Assembly: GCF_001877035.1 (NCBI RefSeq)
Contig: NZ_CP015756.1
Location: 3,959,001 to 4,023,000 of the forward strand
From: Clostridium estertheticum subsp. estertheticum
GTDB lineage: Bacteria; Bacillota; Clostridia; Clostridiales; Clostridiaceae
Direction of reading: 5' to 3'
Length of the DNA: 64,000 nt
Shown: piece after piece, positions 25,627 to 34,083 of the stretch
Layout of the letters: each line of letters starts with the position of its first letter
Numbering within the stretch: the first letter of the stretch is position 1
Position numbers and translations under genes: made by a program
The notes under the pieces: model-generated
What the model saw: the letters and a program-made list of their open reading frames with translations, nothing else
What the model was told of the DNA's origin: nothing
Databases searched by the model: none

Positions 25627-26574
25627 TTACTTTATATCATTCGTTTTCAATAGATAAATAATAAAGTTTGTTTTTTCATCACTACTTAGATTCAAAAGTA
25701 AACTATCTATTTCTCCTTTATTAATCGTATACTCATGAACAATTTCACTAAATGAATATGTTTTATTTTGCTTTTCATTACATTTTAGTTCAATATTAGA
25801 ATCCTTAATAGTATTAGGCTCTTTAACAATTATATTAGCCTCTCCCTTTGGCGCTATTAAGCGAATTTCGTCCTTTATCGCCTTGCTTGCTACATTTATA
25901 ATGTTACATGCTAGCCACTTTTCCACAACTTTATCTGATTTTATTCCTAGGCGCTCCTTACATTTCTCGTCAACAAGTTCATTAAACAAATCTCCTGTAT
26001 GACTATCTACTTTAACAAATATAACCTCTATTCCACTCTTCATAATTTCTTGCATTTTCCTATAATACTGCTTTGATGATTCCTCTTTCCTATCCCAGAA
26101 CCCCGTAGCATGATAACAAATCCCTATATAATCATGAAATATTACTACTTTTTTTTCTCCCATGCTTTGCGCATACTGACATCCTTTTACTGCACCTTCT
26201 AATTCCCCTGCAATTTGTCTTATATTTTTAGTAGAATCACTATTCCCTTTGCCACTATCTATATGAAGAACTACATCATCCCGAACTGCTACCATTCCAT
26301 AAGAATACTCCATAGTTTGTGAATTATAACTTCCATCCACATAAATATGAAGGATATCTTTTGGATAATTATTATCTATCTTATCTAAAATAATAGGGGC
26401 ACCATTTAAAAACTTTTCAGCTTCATTTTTATCCTCAAAGCTCTTATATTTAGCACCTTTTACTCCTTTTACATATTTTAAGCACTCTGCCCAAGTACCA
26501 ACTATTATATTCTCTATTTTTTCATTAGTATTAGAATTAAATCCTTCCTTTATAGCATAAACTTTTTCACCCAT
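25627..26574 (-). CDS. Ribonuclease H with N-terminal viroplasmin domain
   Basis: A 315-residue protein. Residues 1-55 match the viroplasmin/caulimovirus-type hybrid-binding domain (GTWAECLKYVKGVKGAKYKS, then FEDKNEAEKFLNG). An RNase H fold follows (about 70-210) with the acidic residues in YVDGSY, GELEGA, FHDYIG and the final NELVDEKC. A Lys-rich C-terminal extension of about 100 residues has no recognised domain. It would cleave RNA in RNA-DNA hybrids. It starts 22 bp upstream of nothing else on its strand apart from the kinase 22 bp after its stop, so the two may be co-transcribed. Confidence 0.9.
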   Translation of the reverse strand: MGEKVYAIKEGFNSNTNEKIENIIVGTWAECLKYVKGVKGAKYKSFEDKNEAEKFLNGAPIILDKIDNNYPKDILHIYVDGSYNSQTMEYSYGMVAVRDDVVLHIDSGKGNSDSTKNIRQIAGELEGAVKGCQYAQSMGEKKVVIFHDYIGICYHATGFWDRKEESSKQYYRKMQEIMKSGIEVIFVKVDSHTGDLFNELVDEKCKERLGIKSDKVVEKWLACNIINVASKAIKDEIRLIAPKGEANIIVKEPNTIKDSNIELKCNEKQNKTYSFSEIVHEYTINKGEIDSLLLNLSSDEKTNFIIYLLKTNDIK

Positions 26575-26793
26575 TCTTTATGTTCTCCTTTTTAAAAGCT
26601 ATTCGATAATTTAAGCCTCTAGGTACTATGTAATACCCCTCTAATTCTATCATAAATAAAGTATACAATAAATGATAAACTTAATAATTCATTTTTTACA
26701 ATATTTACATTTCCATAATCTATTAGGTTTGATGGACAATACCTGAAAATAATATTATAATAACCCTTACAAGTCGATATTATAAACGCGCAA

Positions 26794-26800
26794 TTCGACA
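26794..26800 (-). promoter_or_regulatory. Possible Spo0A box
   Basis: TTCGACA on the plus strand is the exact complement of the 0A-box TGTCGAA. It lies about 130 bp before the FtsH-type gene. A 7-base match can occur by chance. Confidence 0.25.
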
Positions 26801-26878
26801 TAAAAACTCATTTCATAAACTTTAATAAAAGATATATTGGTATAACAAATAAATTTAGCTTATGAGAAAGGATGGTGA

Positions 26879-26918
26879 ATGAGGCAGCTTCCACAACTAA
26901 CTTAAAAGTATAGTGGAA
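26879..26918 (+). promoter_or_regulatory. FtsH leader: 8-codon ORF and hairpin
   Basis: AAAGGATGGTGA precedes an ATG (26879) opening MRQLPQLT and a stop at 26903-26905. The leader contains TTCCAC (26889-26894), complementary to GTGGAA (26913-26918), which sits just before the main ATG at 26934. The main gene has no clear ribosome site of its own. The layout resembles a translational attenuator. Confidence 0.35.
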
Positions 26919-26933
26919 CTTTGCTTCGATTTT

Positions 26934-28724
26934 ATGAATAAAATAAAAAATAAATATATTTTTCTTCCTATTATCACTGCAGTTTTATCATTAGTATTCC
27001 TTATTTTTGTAAGCAATACCTTTAAAGTATCTTCAAATAAACTATATACAAATTTTCTTAAAGATGTTTCATTAAATACTATTTCCACCGTTTATGTAAC
27101 CCCCTCTCCTAAAATTCAAGTTAAACTTAAAGATGGAACTATTTACGAAACTGATAATCCAAGAACTAACAACTTCAAAGAAGGTCTATTAAAGGATGGT
27201 GTAAATGTTTCTGAGCAAGCTTTAACTAGTCCACTAGAAGTTGCATCAATATCAGGTTTTGTAATTTCTCTTATAGTACTTGGATGTATGTGCTTTAAAC
27301 CTGCAAAGAGAAAAACAAAAGGAATGTTCTCGGCTAGCAACCTTGATGTTACAGCCGTTTCGGATATCGGTTTTAACTTTGAAAATGTAGCCGGTAATGA
27401 AGAAGCTAAAGATAGTGTACAAGATGTAGTTGATTTTCTTAAAAACCCCCAGAAGTATTCTGCTTATGGGGCTAGAATGCCAAGAGGTGTAATTTTATAT
27501 GGAGATCCAGGTACAGGTAAAACACTTCTTGCAAAAGCAGTAGCTGGCGAGGCAAATGTACCTTTCTACGCAGTTTCTGGTTCTGATTTTGTTCAGATAT
27601 ATGTAGGGGTTGGAGCTGGAAGGATCAGAAGCTTATTTAAAAAAGCAAGAAGTCATGGAAGAGCAGTTATCTTTATTGATGAGATTGATGCCATTGGCAA
27701 AAAAAGGGATAATGGAACTGGTGGAGGTTCTGACGAGAAAGATCAGACACTTAACGCTCTACTAACCGAGATGTCTGGTTTTAATGAGACAGAGGGCATA
27801 ATTATAATTGCAGCAACTAACAGGCTTGATATGCTTGACGAAGCACTGCTTCGTCCAGGTCGTTTTGATAGACATATTGAAGTAACTCTTCCTGATGTAT
27901 CTGCAAGACAGAAAATTTTAAAACTTCATCTTAAAAACAAACCTATTAAGGATATAGACTACAGCGAATGGGCACATAAAACTTCATACTTTTCAGGTGC
28001 AAAGCTAGAAAATTTAGCTAATGAAGCAGCCATCATCGCTTGTAAAGACAATTCTACATTTATTGAAAATGAGCATTTAGATAAAGCTTATTCAATAATG
28101 CTAGCAGGTTATGAAAAAGTTGATAGAGATTATATTAAAGATGATGATAGAAAAATAACTGCATTTCATGAAGCTGGACATGCTTTAATTTCACTTAAAA
28201 TGTTACCAAAAGACAAGGTATCTAAAGTAACTATAATTCCAACTACCAAAGGTGCTGGCGGTTATACTTTAAGTATTCCCGAAGATAAACTATATCAAAA
28301 CAAAGATTATATGAAGAAAAAAATAATGGTACTACTCGGTGGCAGGGCCGCTGAAGAGATTATTTTTGGTAGGGATCATGTAACCACTGGTGCATATAGC
28401 GATTTGCAAAGAAGTACTCAGCTTATAACAAACATGATAACAGAATACGGAATGGGTGAATCCTTAGGTCTACTTACAATGGCTAAATTAAAAGAATCAG
28501 GTTTTACAAATCAAGAAGAAGTATTCTCAGAATGTAAAGATTTAATTTCGCAGTTATATGAAGAAGTTATAAACATTCTAACAAATGAAAAAGAATCTTT
28601 AAAGTCTATAACAAATTTATTAATCAAAAAAGAAACTATAAATCATGAAGATTTAATAAGTATTATTGGAAATACTAATAAGATTAGCGAGACTACTGCT
28701 ATAGAAAATACTATTGCAATATAA
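26934..28724 (+). CDS. ftsH: FtsH-type ATP-dependent zinc metalloprotease
   Basis: A membrane-bound AAA+ protease of 596 residues. Two membrane segments (about 8-28 and 105-125) flank a short extracytoplasmic part. The AAA domain has GDPGTGKT, VIFIDEIDAIG and the second region of homology (AATNRLDMLDEALLRPGRFD). The M41 peptidase has HEAGH and LGGRAAEEI. The extracytoplasmic part is short and the C-terminus ends without the long tail of housekeeping FtsH, so this is probably a second clostridial paralogue. A GTG at 26913 is an alternative start. A tiny membrane peptide is encoded just downstream. Confidence 0.93.
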   Translation: MNKIKNKYIFLPIITAVLSLVFLIFVSNTFKVSSNKLYTNFLKDVSLNTISTVYVTPSPKIQVKLKDGTIYETDNPRTNNFKEGLLKDGVNVSEQALTSPLEVASISGFVISLIVLGCMCFKPAKRKTKGMFSASNLDVTAVSDIGFNFENVAGNEEAKDSVQDVVDFLKNPQKYSAYGARMPRGVILYGDPGTGKTLLAKAVAGEANVPFYAVSGSDFVQIYVGVGAGRIRSLFKKARSHGRAVIFIDEIDAIGKKRDNGTGGGSDEKDQTLNALLTEMSGFNETEGIIIIAATNRLDMLDEALLRPGRFDRHIEVTLPDVSARQKILKLHLKNKPIKDIDYSEWAHKTSYFSGAKLENLANEAAIIACKDNSTFIENEHLDKAYSIMLAGYEKVDRDYIKDDDRKITAFHEAGHALISLKMLPKDKVSKVTIIPTTKGAGGYTLSIPEDKLYQNKDYMKKKIMVLLGGRAAEEIIFGRDHVTTGAYSDLQRSTQLITNMITEYGMGESLGLLTMAKLKESGFTNQEEVFSECKDLISQLYEEVINILTNEKESLKSITNLLIKKETINHEDLISIIGNTNKISETTAIENTIAI

Positions 28725-28819
28725 TTTACTGTTGAAATAGTAGAAACTCTTATAAATAAGATTCTCCTAAATTTACGATATAGCTGCATTAATTATTATT
28801 GTAATCATTATTTAAGGAG

Positions 28820-28894
28820 GTGTTTCATATTTTACAATTAATTGGTTTAGTAGTTGTTATAATTATAATATTAAAGTTTGTGGGCGTATTATAG
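28820..28894 (+). CDS. Tiny hydrophobic peptide (21-24 aa)
   Basis: A near-perfect TAAGGAGGTG site (28813-28822) is followed by a short frame: GTG at 28820 (overlapping the site) gives 24 residues, while the better-spaced ATT at 28829 gives 21. The product is one membrane helix (LQLIGLVVVIIIILKFVGVL). It lies 95 bp after the FtsH-type gene. Very short, so support rests on the ribosome site and the strikingly uniform hydrophobicity. It could be a regulator of FtsH or a toxin-like peptide, or chance. Confidence 0.35.
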   Translation: MFHILQLIGLVVVIIIILKFVGVL

Positions 28895-28927
28895 TATAAG
28901 TTTTATATTATAAATTACAAGATTTAA

Positions 28928-28982
28928 GGCACATTCAAATTAATAAGGAGCAAAACATGCTTCTTATTAATTTGAATGTGCC
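28928..28982. repeat. Very long perfect hairpin
   Basis: GGCACATTCAAATTAATAAG (28928-28947) and its exact complement (28963-28982) enclose a further AGCA/TGCT pairing around a 5-base loop. No T-run follows on either strand, so it is not a standard terminator, though it could stop or stabilise the upstream transcript. Confidence 0.8.
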
Positions 28983-28993
28983 TATTAAATTTC

Positions 28994-29308
28994 AAAATTC
29001 TTCTTTTACATATAATGCTCTCGTTAACCTGACTAAAAGTCAGGCTAGCGAACCAACGTTGCACAACCAATGCTGAAACAATACCCGTATGATTTTCTCC
29101 AGAAATGGTACCAAATAAGAAGTGCAGAAACAATTGAAATTCCATTTAAAATTCTTCTTTTGTAATTATAAAATTCTCGTAAGCCTGACTGGAAGTCAGG
29201 CTAGCGAACCGACGTTGCACAACCAATGCTGAAAGAATACCCGTATGAATTTCTCCGGAAGTGACTCCAAATAAGAAGAGCAGAAACAATTGAAATTCCA
29301 TTTAAAAT
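28994..29308. repeat. Two tandem ~155-bp units of a hairpin repeat
   Basis: Unit 1 (28994-29147) and unit 2 (29148-29303) share AAAATTCTTCTTTT, a CTCGT box, a hairpin, TAGCGAACC, an ACGTTGCACAACCAATGCTG stretch and the arm CCAAATAAGAAG. The hairpins are CCTGACT/AGTCAGG (29028-29044) and GCCTGACT/AGTCAGGC (29183-29201). A third copy begins at 29304 and runs into the inverted-repeat element. The region contains no gene. Confidence 0.85.
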
Positions 29309-29519
29309 TCTTCTTTTGCAAATATAAAATTCTCGTGAGACTGCCATAGGCAGTCTAGCGAACCAGCTATAAGCTGAATGTGAGCACATAACAATTAATA
29401 ATTGTTATGCCCCCCAGAGAACGACCCAGAGGAGAGAATTTTATATCTGCAAAAGATTAGAATTTCTTAATGAAATTTCATGTTTCAACCTCTTATTTAG
29501 AGTCACGCAGGAGAAAATC
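29247..29519. mobile_element. MITE-like element with ~85-bp inverted arms
   Basis: The left arm (29247-29334) and right arm (29433-29519) are imperfect reverse complements, from CTCC next to the outer ends to ATATAAAATTCTC at the inner ends. The core has a hairpin GACTGCC/GGCAGTC (29339-29355), TAGCGAACC, GAATGTGAGC and an AATTATTAATTGTT-type palindrome. There is no coding frame. Solo arms occur at 16084 and 20290, and a relative at 44701-44850. Long inverted arms fit a non-autonomous transposon; no matching transposase was identified. Confidence 0.65.
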
Positions 29520-29546
29520 GTAGGGCGCCTTTTAGTAACACTGTTG

Positions 29547-30548
29547 TTACTCTTTAGTTCCAAAATTCATAAGAAATGCTACAAGCATTCCTCCAATAAG
29601 TCCACCTACATGAGCAAAATTATCAATACCCGGCATCGTAGCTCCTATAAATATATTTATAAGTATAACGGATAAAATATTTTTTATAAAAGCACTTCCA
29701 GTCTTTTCTTTAGATGTGATTGCAAATATAAGCACTGCTCCCAGTAATCCAAAGATTGCACCGGAAGCACCAATTGAAACACTTGTTGAAAATATATAAC
29801 TAAGTATAGATGCACATATTCCAGAAATAAAATAAATAACAAGATATTTTGCTTTTCCATAAACACTTTCAACCATAGGCCCTATAGCGTAAAGGGAATA
29901 CATATTAACCGCTACATGTACAATCCCACCATGTAAAAACATACAAGTAACAAGCCTATAATACTGCCCTTGATTTATTAAATCATTAACCTTTGCACCA
30001 AGTAAAACTAGAACATTAGTATCACTATTTAAAATGCTACCATTTGCCATATAACTCAGGTATGCAGTAATACCATACATTATAACGTTTATAGCTATAA
30101 TTATTATAGTTATCCAGGGTTTGTCTTGTAGATTTACTTTCCCTGCCCTACTGCGTAAATTGTTACTATTCATAACTGAAACTAAGTCATTCACTACCTC
30201 TAATTTTACATTTTGAGAATAATTCACTTTTTTTTCTGATATATTAACCTTTATTAATGGTTGTTGTAATAAATTATTTGATTCAGCGATTTTACCAGAT
30301 TCATCGTTACTTAATTCACCCTCAGACAACAATATATATATATTGTTTTTATCTGCTGGAATATCATATTGCGTTAATTGATTTAAGCTTCTAGGAGTCG
30401 TAAATATTATTCGGTAATCAAAACCGCTTATATTCTTACTCACAGTCCATAGCCTTGATTTATTATTTTTACTTGTTATATCTTCTAATAAATATCCTTG
30501 CTGCGCTATCATACCATTTATAATGATCTTTATATTTTTTTCTAACAT
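29547..30548 (-). CDS. Rhomboid-family intramembrane serine protease
   Basis: A 333-residue membrane protease. About 150 N-terminal residues are soluble and of unknown fold. Six or seven helices follow, with the rhomboid marks HGGIVHVAVNMYSLYAIG (loop and helix 2), the catalytic Ser in GASGAIFGLLGA and the catalytic His in FAHVGGLIGG. It is the last gene of the leftward group mntP-pepD-fur-unknown-HD-GYP-rhomboid, 26 bp after the HD-GYP gene. Substrates would be single-span membrane proteins; several such proteins are encoded nearby but no link is shown. Confidence 0.94.
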   Translation of the reverse strand: MLEKNIKIIINGMIAQQGYLLEDITSKNNKSRLWTVSKNISGFDYRIIFTTPRSLNQLTQYDIPADKNNIYILLSEGELSNDESGKIAESNNLLQQPLIKVNISEKKVNYSQNVKLEVVNDLVSVMNSNNLRSRAGKVNLQDKPWITIIIIAINVIMYGITAYLSYMANGSILNSDTNVLVLLGAKVNDLINQGQYYRLVTCMFLHGGIVHVAVNMYSLYAIGPMVESVYGKAKYLVIYFISGICASILSYIFSTSVSIGASGAIFGLLGAVLIFAITSKEKTGSAFIKNILSVILINIFIGATMPGIDNFAHVGGLIGGMLVAFLMNFGTKE

Positions 30549-30574
30549 ATTATTCTCCTAATCAAATAGATATT

Positions 30575-31633
30575 TTACATTATTGATTCTACAATAACAT
30601 TATGATGCTTAAGCAAATCTATTTCATAAAATTTAATAGGCAGCCGTGTTTCACTCTCATATAGTACCCTTAATATCGGCCTATCAGGGAAATTTTTATT
30701 TTGCTTAATTACATATCCTTCAACACCATTTGATAACTTTAAACAAACTCCTAATGGAAACACTGAAAAAGTTTTTTTGAAATCTTTTACTACTTCCTCA
30801 TCAAAAGCATTTCCAGCACCTGCGAGTATTAACTCATAAGCATCACTAGGATTGAATTTTTTTCTATAACATCTATCATTACTTACAGAATCATAAACGT
30901 CACAAATACCAATTATCTTTGCATATTTAGAAATTTGATTTTTAGTAAGTCCATAAGGATATCCATTACCATCAACTCTCTCATGGTGGTGTTCCACTGC
31001 TTTTAAAACCCTATTTGTCATACTAAAATTCTGTTCCAAGATTTCTTTTCCGTATATAGGATGATTTTTTATTTCTTCAAACTCTTCCCTTGTTAGTTTG
31101 CCAGGTTTCGTTATAATATTTTTGTCTATTTTAGTCTTACCAATATCATGAAGAATTGCCCCAATGCTTAACTCTTTTAATTCATCTTGCGTAAGATTCA
31201 TTGTAATACCAAGAAAAATCGCCATAATTCCAGTATCTATAGAGTGAAGATAGGTATAGTTATCAAAGGTTTGAATATCATACAAACTTTTATTAACATC
31301 ACCCATCTCAATAATATAATTAACTAAATCTTCCACAACAGATAATGAATTTTTAGTTCCTTTTGTATCCCCTTCAGTTACATTTTTCATTATGGTAGAC
31401 ATATTTTTCATAGTTAATTCTTTTAAACTACCTAGTCTCTCATCTTCTATAGATACATCATCTAGCCTTGAATCTTCTACATAAACATAAAAAACGCCTA
31501 ACTTTTTAAGTTTAACAATATATTTTTTGTTCAATTTAACCCCAGATCTTAAAAGAATACTTCCATCATTGGTTACTATGTTTTTGCCTAATATTTCATT
31601 TACCTTTACCCTATTAATAAACTCAAGTCTCAT
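30575..31633 (-). CDS. HD-GYP-domain cyclic-di-GMP phosphodiesterase
   Basis: A 352-residue signalling enzyme that probably degrades cyclic di-GMP. The N-terminal 110 residues contain an opening domain (NEILGKNIVTNDGSILL). The HD-GYP core has HSIDTG, the metal HD pair in HDIGKTKID, HPIYGKEIL, HHERVDGNGYPYGL (the GYP motif) and ICDVYDS. A C-terminal stretch of about 70 residues is beta-rich. The GAGGTG site fixes the ATG at 31633. A 16-bp perfect hairpin lies in the 5' leader. The presence of two chemoreceptors nearby suits a motile/sessile lifestyle. Confidence 0.93.
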   Translation of the reverse strand: MRLEFINRVKVNEILGKNIVTNDGSILLRSGVKLNKKYIVKLKKLGVFYVYVEDSRLDDVSIEDERLGSLKELTMKNMSTIMKNVTEGDTKGTKNSLSVVEDLVNYIIEMGDVNKSLYDIQTFDNYTYLHSIDTGIMAIFLGITMNLTQDELKELSIGAILHDIGKTKIDKNIITKPGKLTREEFEEIKNHPIYGKEILEQNFSMTNRVLKAVEHHHERVDGNGYPYGLTKNQISKYAKIIGICDVYDSVSNDRCYRKKFNPSDAYELILAGAGNAFDEEVVKDFKKTFSVFPLGVCLKLSNGVEGYVIKQNKNFPDRPILRVLYESETRLPIKFYEIDLLKHHNVIVESIM

Positions 31634-31654
31634 GGTCACCTCTAATTATTTTTT

Positions 31655-31694
31655 AATCATCCCTTGTGGAAATACAGATCCACAAGGGATGATT
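31655..31694. promoter_or_regulatory. Hairpin in the HD-GYP 5' leader
   Basis: AATCATCCCTTGTGGA (31655-31670) and TCCACAAGGGATGATT (31679-31694) are exact reverse complements with an 8-base loop. On the minus strand the stem is followed by an A-run, not T, so it is an mRNA leader structure rather than a standard terminator. Confidence 0.55.
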
Positions 31695-31754
31695 AAACTT
31701 TCAGCTTAAGTATCTAAGTTATTTTGGCGAATCATCGAAAAGTTAGCGATGACT

Positions 31755-32153
31755 CTATTTGTATTCTTCTTCTTTTCCTTTGATCTTTATAAAAACTTCT
31801 CTAAGTTCTTGCTTTATTAGCTCACATATTTCAATTAATGATTCCCGAACCACCATATGCTCATCAGAGTATTTGAATTTAACTAGCCATGTTGGGTTAT
31901 ATTCATCATCTATAGGCTCAATAATATATCCCTTAGACCTAAATACATCTTCGTTAAAGCAATCATAAATTGCTGAAAACTGCCATTCTTCCACATCATC
32001 ATGCGTATCAAAAGTTAAATTAATTAAATCTCCGCAGTAATTTAATTTTGTTACAAACTCTGCGCCCTGCGATGTTTCATAACTTCCAATCTCACGAACA
32101 AATTGATTAGTTTCTTTATCTACTTCCATTAATACCAATGAAGAAAATTGCAT
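31755..32153 (-). CDS. Hypothetical protein (132 aa), clostridial
   Basis: A soluble acidic protein without signal peptide or membrane segment. It opens with FSSLVLMEVDKETNQFVREI and has a Trp-containing middle (DDVEEWQFSAIYDCFNE) and a helical, Glu-rich end (EICELIKQELREVFIKIKG). I suspect a clostridial DUF but cannot name it with confidence. The GAGGGTGG site supports ATG 32153 over the GTG at 32162. It starts 15 bp after the fur-type gene and is probably co-transcribed. Confidence 0.75.
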   Translation of the reverse strand: MQFSSLVLMEVDKETNQFVREIGSYETSQGAEFVTKLNYCGDLINLTFDTHDDVEEWQFSAIYDCFNEDVFRSKGYIIEPIDDEYNPTWLVKFKYSDEHMVVRESLIEICELIKQELREVFIKIKGKEEEYK

Positions 32154-32168
32154 AAAACCCACCCTCTC

Positions 32169-32576
32169 TTATTTTTTGCAGTCCTTACAAATGCCTTTTA
32201 AATAAACATGACTTTCTGTAAGTGTTATTCCTGTCTTAGCCTTTATTTGCTCCTCTATTTGAGGTATAGGGCAATCTATAACCATTTTCTTATGACATAA
32301 ATCACATTCAATTATATGTTTGTGTGAATTATTATTTATAATATAGTTATACATATTGTTTCCCAAATCAAATTTATTAACAATTTTTTTACTTTCTAGC
32401 AAATCTAAGGTTCTATAAACCGTTGATAAATCTATTTTAATGTCTTCTTTTTTAAGTAAATCATATATAACATTTACGTTTATTGCATCTGAGCTTTCGA
32501 GTATAATTTCAAGTATACTTTTTCTTGCTTTAGTAACCCTAATATTATTATCTTTTAAGTATGAAATTACGTTCAT
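32169..32576 (-). CDS. Fur-family metalloregulator
   Basis: A 135-residue DNA-binding regulator. The winged helix (about 1-80) carries the family pattern VTKARKSILEIIL and IDLSTVYRTLDLLES. The dimerisation/metal part has HKHIIECDLCHKK and a second zinc Cys pair, CKDCKK. It may be a Zur, Fur or PerR type: the two CxxC pairs form the structural zinc site, and eye inspection cannot decide the regulatory metal. It lies between pepD and an unknown gene in the same direction. The mntP gene upstream in the same group makes a metal-related role plausible. Confidence 0.92.
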   Translation of the reverse strand: MNVISYLKDNNIRVTKARKSILEIILESSDAINVNVIYDLLKKEDIKIDLSTVYRTLDLLESKKIVNKFDLGNNMYNYIINNNSHKHIIECDLCHKKMVIDCPIPQIEEQIKAKTGITLTESHVYLKGICKDCKK

Positions 32577-32594
32577 CTACATCACCTTACTACA

Positions 32595-34055
32595 TTATTT
32601 TATTTCTTTTAATACTGCTAATAAGTAATTCCACATTCTATCTGTTGATGAGATACTTAGGTGTTCTTTTGATGTGTGCACATCATACATATTAGGTCCA
32701 AAAGATATTTGATCAATATTACCCTCAAATTTTTTACTAAATAAACCACACTCAAGACCTGCATGTATAGCTGCTATTTCAGGTTTCTTGCCAAATAAAT
32801 CATTATATACATTTTCAAATACTGTTTTTATTTTGGAGTTAGCATCATATTGCCACTCTGGATAATCAGATTCAAATTCAATGGTTGCTCCAACCATTTC
32901 CGCAAGCACTATAGTTTCATCACATATTAATTTCTTTAAAGATGCAACCGAGCTTCTTATTGCAGAGTCAAATACTAAATAATCATCCTGGGTTGTAAGA
33001 ACTCCTATATTTGTTGAGCTTTGTACTAAACCTTTAATATCCTGGCTCATGCTTTTAACTCCATTCGGAATTAAGAAAAGTACTTGGAGTGCTTTTGTAG
33101 CAGTCTCCTCGGAAAATATTTTACGTGAATTATTATCTAATATTTCAATAGATAAATTCACATCTGGATCAATAGTATTTAATTCATTTTTAAATATAGA
33201 ATTCCACAAAGCTAATTTCTGATTAACTATTACTTTATCATCTTCTCTAAATAATATAACAGCATCAGCACTACGAGGAATTGCGTTATTTTTAGCTCCT
33301 CCACTTATAGAACTTATTTTAAAATCTATAGCTGATTTTAAATCCACTAAAAAACGTCCCATGATTTTGTTAGCGTTACCTCTTTCTTTATCTATTTCCA
33401 TTCCAGAGTGACCGCCCTTTAAATCCCTTAGTTTTATAAGACAATTTACAAAGTTTTTATCTGATTTTTCCCAAACTATAGGTAATTTTATTCTTTCCCT
33501 TACTCCACCAGCGCAACTTACTAATAGTTTTCCTTCTTCTTCCGAATCTATATTAATTAATATTCTTCCCTCTAAATCATTAGGATCTAGAGCTTCTGCT
33601 CCAACCATCCCTACCTCTTCACCGGTAGTTACTAATAACTCGATTGGTGGATGAGGAATATCTGTAGAATCTAGCACTGCAAGGCTCATTGCTACAGCAA
33701 TACCGTCGTCAGCTCCAAGTGTAGTACCATTCGCGTGTAAATTGTCTCCTTCTACAATAAACTCAATAGGATCCTTTAAAAAGTCATGTTTTGAATGAAG
33801 CTCTTTTTCACAGACCATATCCATATGACCTTGAATTATTATCTTTGGCGCATTTTCATATCCCAGAGTTCCAGGTTTCTTAATTATTATATTTAATGAA
33901 GCATCCTGAGTAACTTTCAAATTATGTTCTTTTGCAAAGTTTACTAGAAAGTCACTTACACCCTTCTCATTTCCAGAACCTCTTGGAACCTGGTTCATCT
34001 CTTTGAAATATTTAAATGCTTTAAATGAATTTAAATTTTTTAATTTTTCTAACAT
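32595..34055 (-). CDS. pepD: Aminoacyl-histidine dipeptidase (M20 family)
   Basis: A two-zinc cytoplasmic dipeptidase of 486 residues that cleaves Xaa-His and other dipeptides. Metal-site motifs are IIQGHMDMVCEK, LGADDGIAVAM, TTGEEVGMVGAE and NIDSEEEG; the C-terminal HAGLECGLF holds the last ligand. The length matches the family. Two in-frame ATGs are present; the AAGGAAGG site directly abuts the first (34064) and is correctly spaced for the second (34055). It is followed within 18 bp by the fur-type gene. Confidence 0.95.
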   Translation of the reverse strand: MLEKLKNLNSFKAFKYFKEMNQVPRGSGNEKGVSDFLVNFAKEHNLKVTQDASLNIIIKKPGTLGYENAPKIIIQGHMDMVCEKELHSKHDFLKDPIEFIVEGDNLHANGTTLGADDGIAVAMSLAVLDSTDIPHPPIELLVTTGEEVGMVGAEALDPNDLEGRILINIDSEEEGKLLVSCAGGVRERIKLPIVWEKSDKNFVNCLIKLRDLKGGHSGMEIDKERGNANKIMGRFLVDLKSAIDFKISSISGGAKNNAIPRSADAVILFREDDKVIVNQKLALWNSIFKNELNTIDPDVNLSIEILDNNSRKIFSEETATKALQVLFLIPNGVKSMSQDIKGLVQSSTNIGVLTTQDDYLVFDSAIRSSVASLKKLICDETIVLAEMVGATIEFESDYPEWQYDANSKIKTVFENVYNDLFGKKPEIAAIHAGLECGLFSKKFEGNIDQISFGPNMYDVHTSKEHLSISSTDRMWNYLLAVLKEIK

Positions 34056-34083
34056 ATTTATCATCCTTCCTTGTGAAATGTCT

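Noticed and set aside
26619-26801. 60-codon leftward frame between RNase H and FtsH genes
   Set aside because: No ribosome binding site, irregular composition and no recognisable features; the region is better explained as a promoter.
28994-29308. Possible CRISPR array
   Set aside because: Only two to three long units of about 155 bp with internal hairpins, no regular 25-40 bp repeat/spacer pattern and no cas genes.
31655-31694. Terminator between the unknown gene and the HD-GYP gene
   Set aside because: The stem is perfect but is followed by an A-run in the direction of transcription, so it was recorded as a leader hairpin instead.
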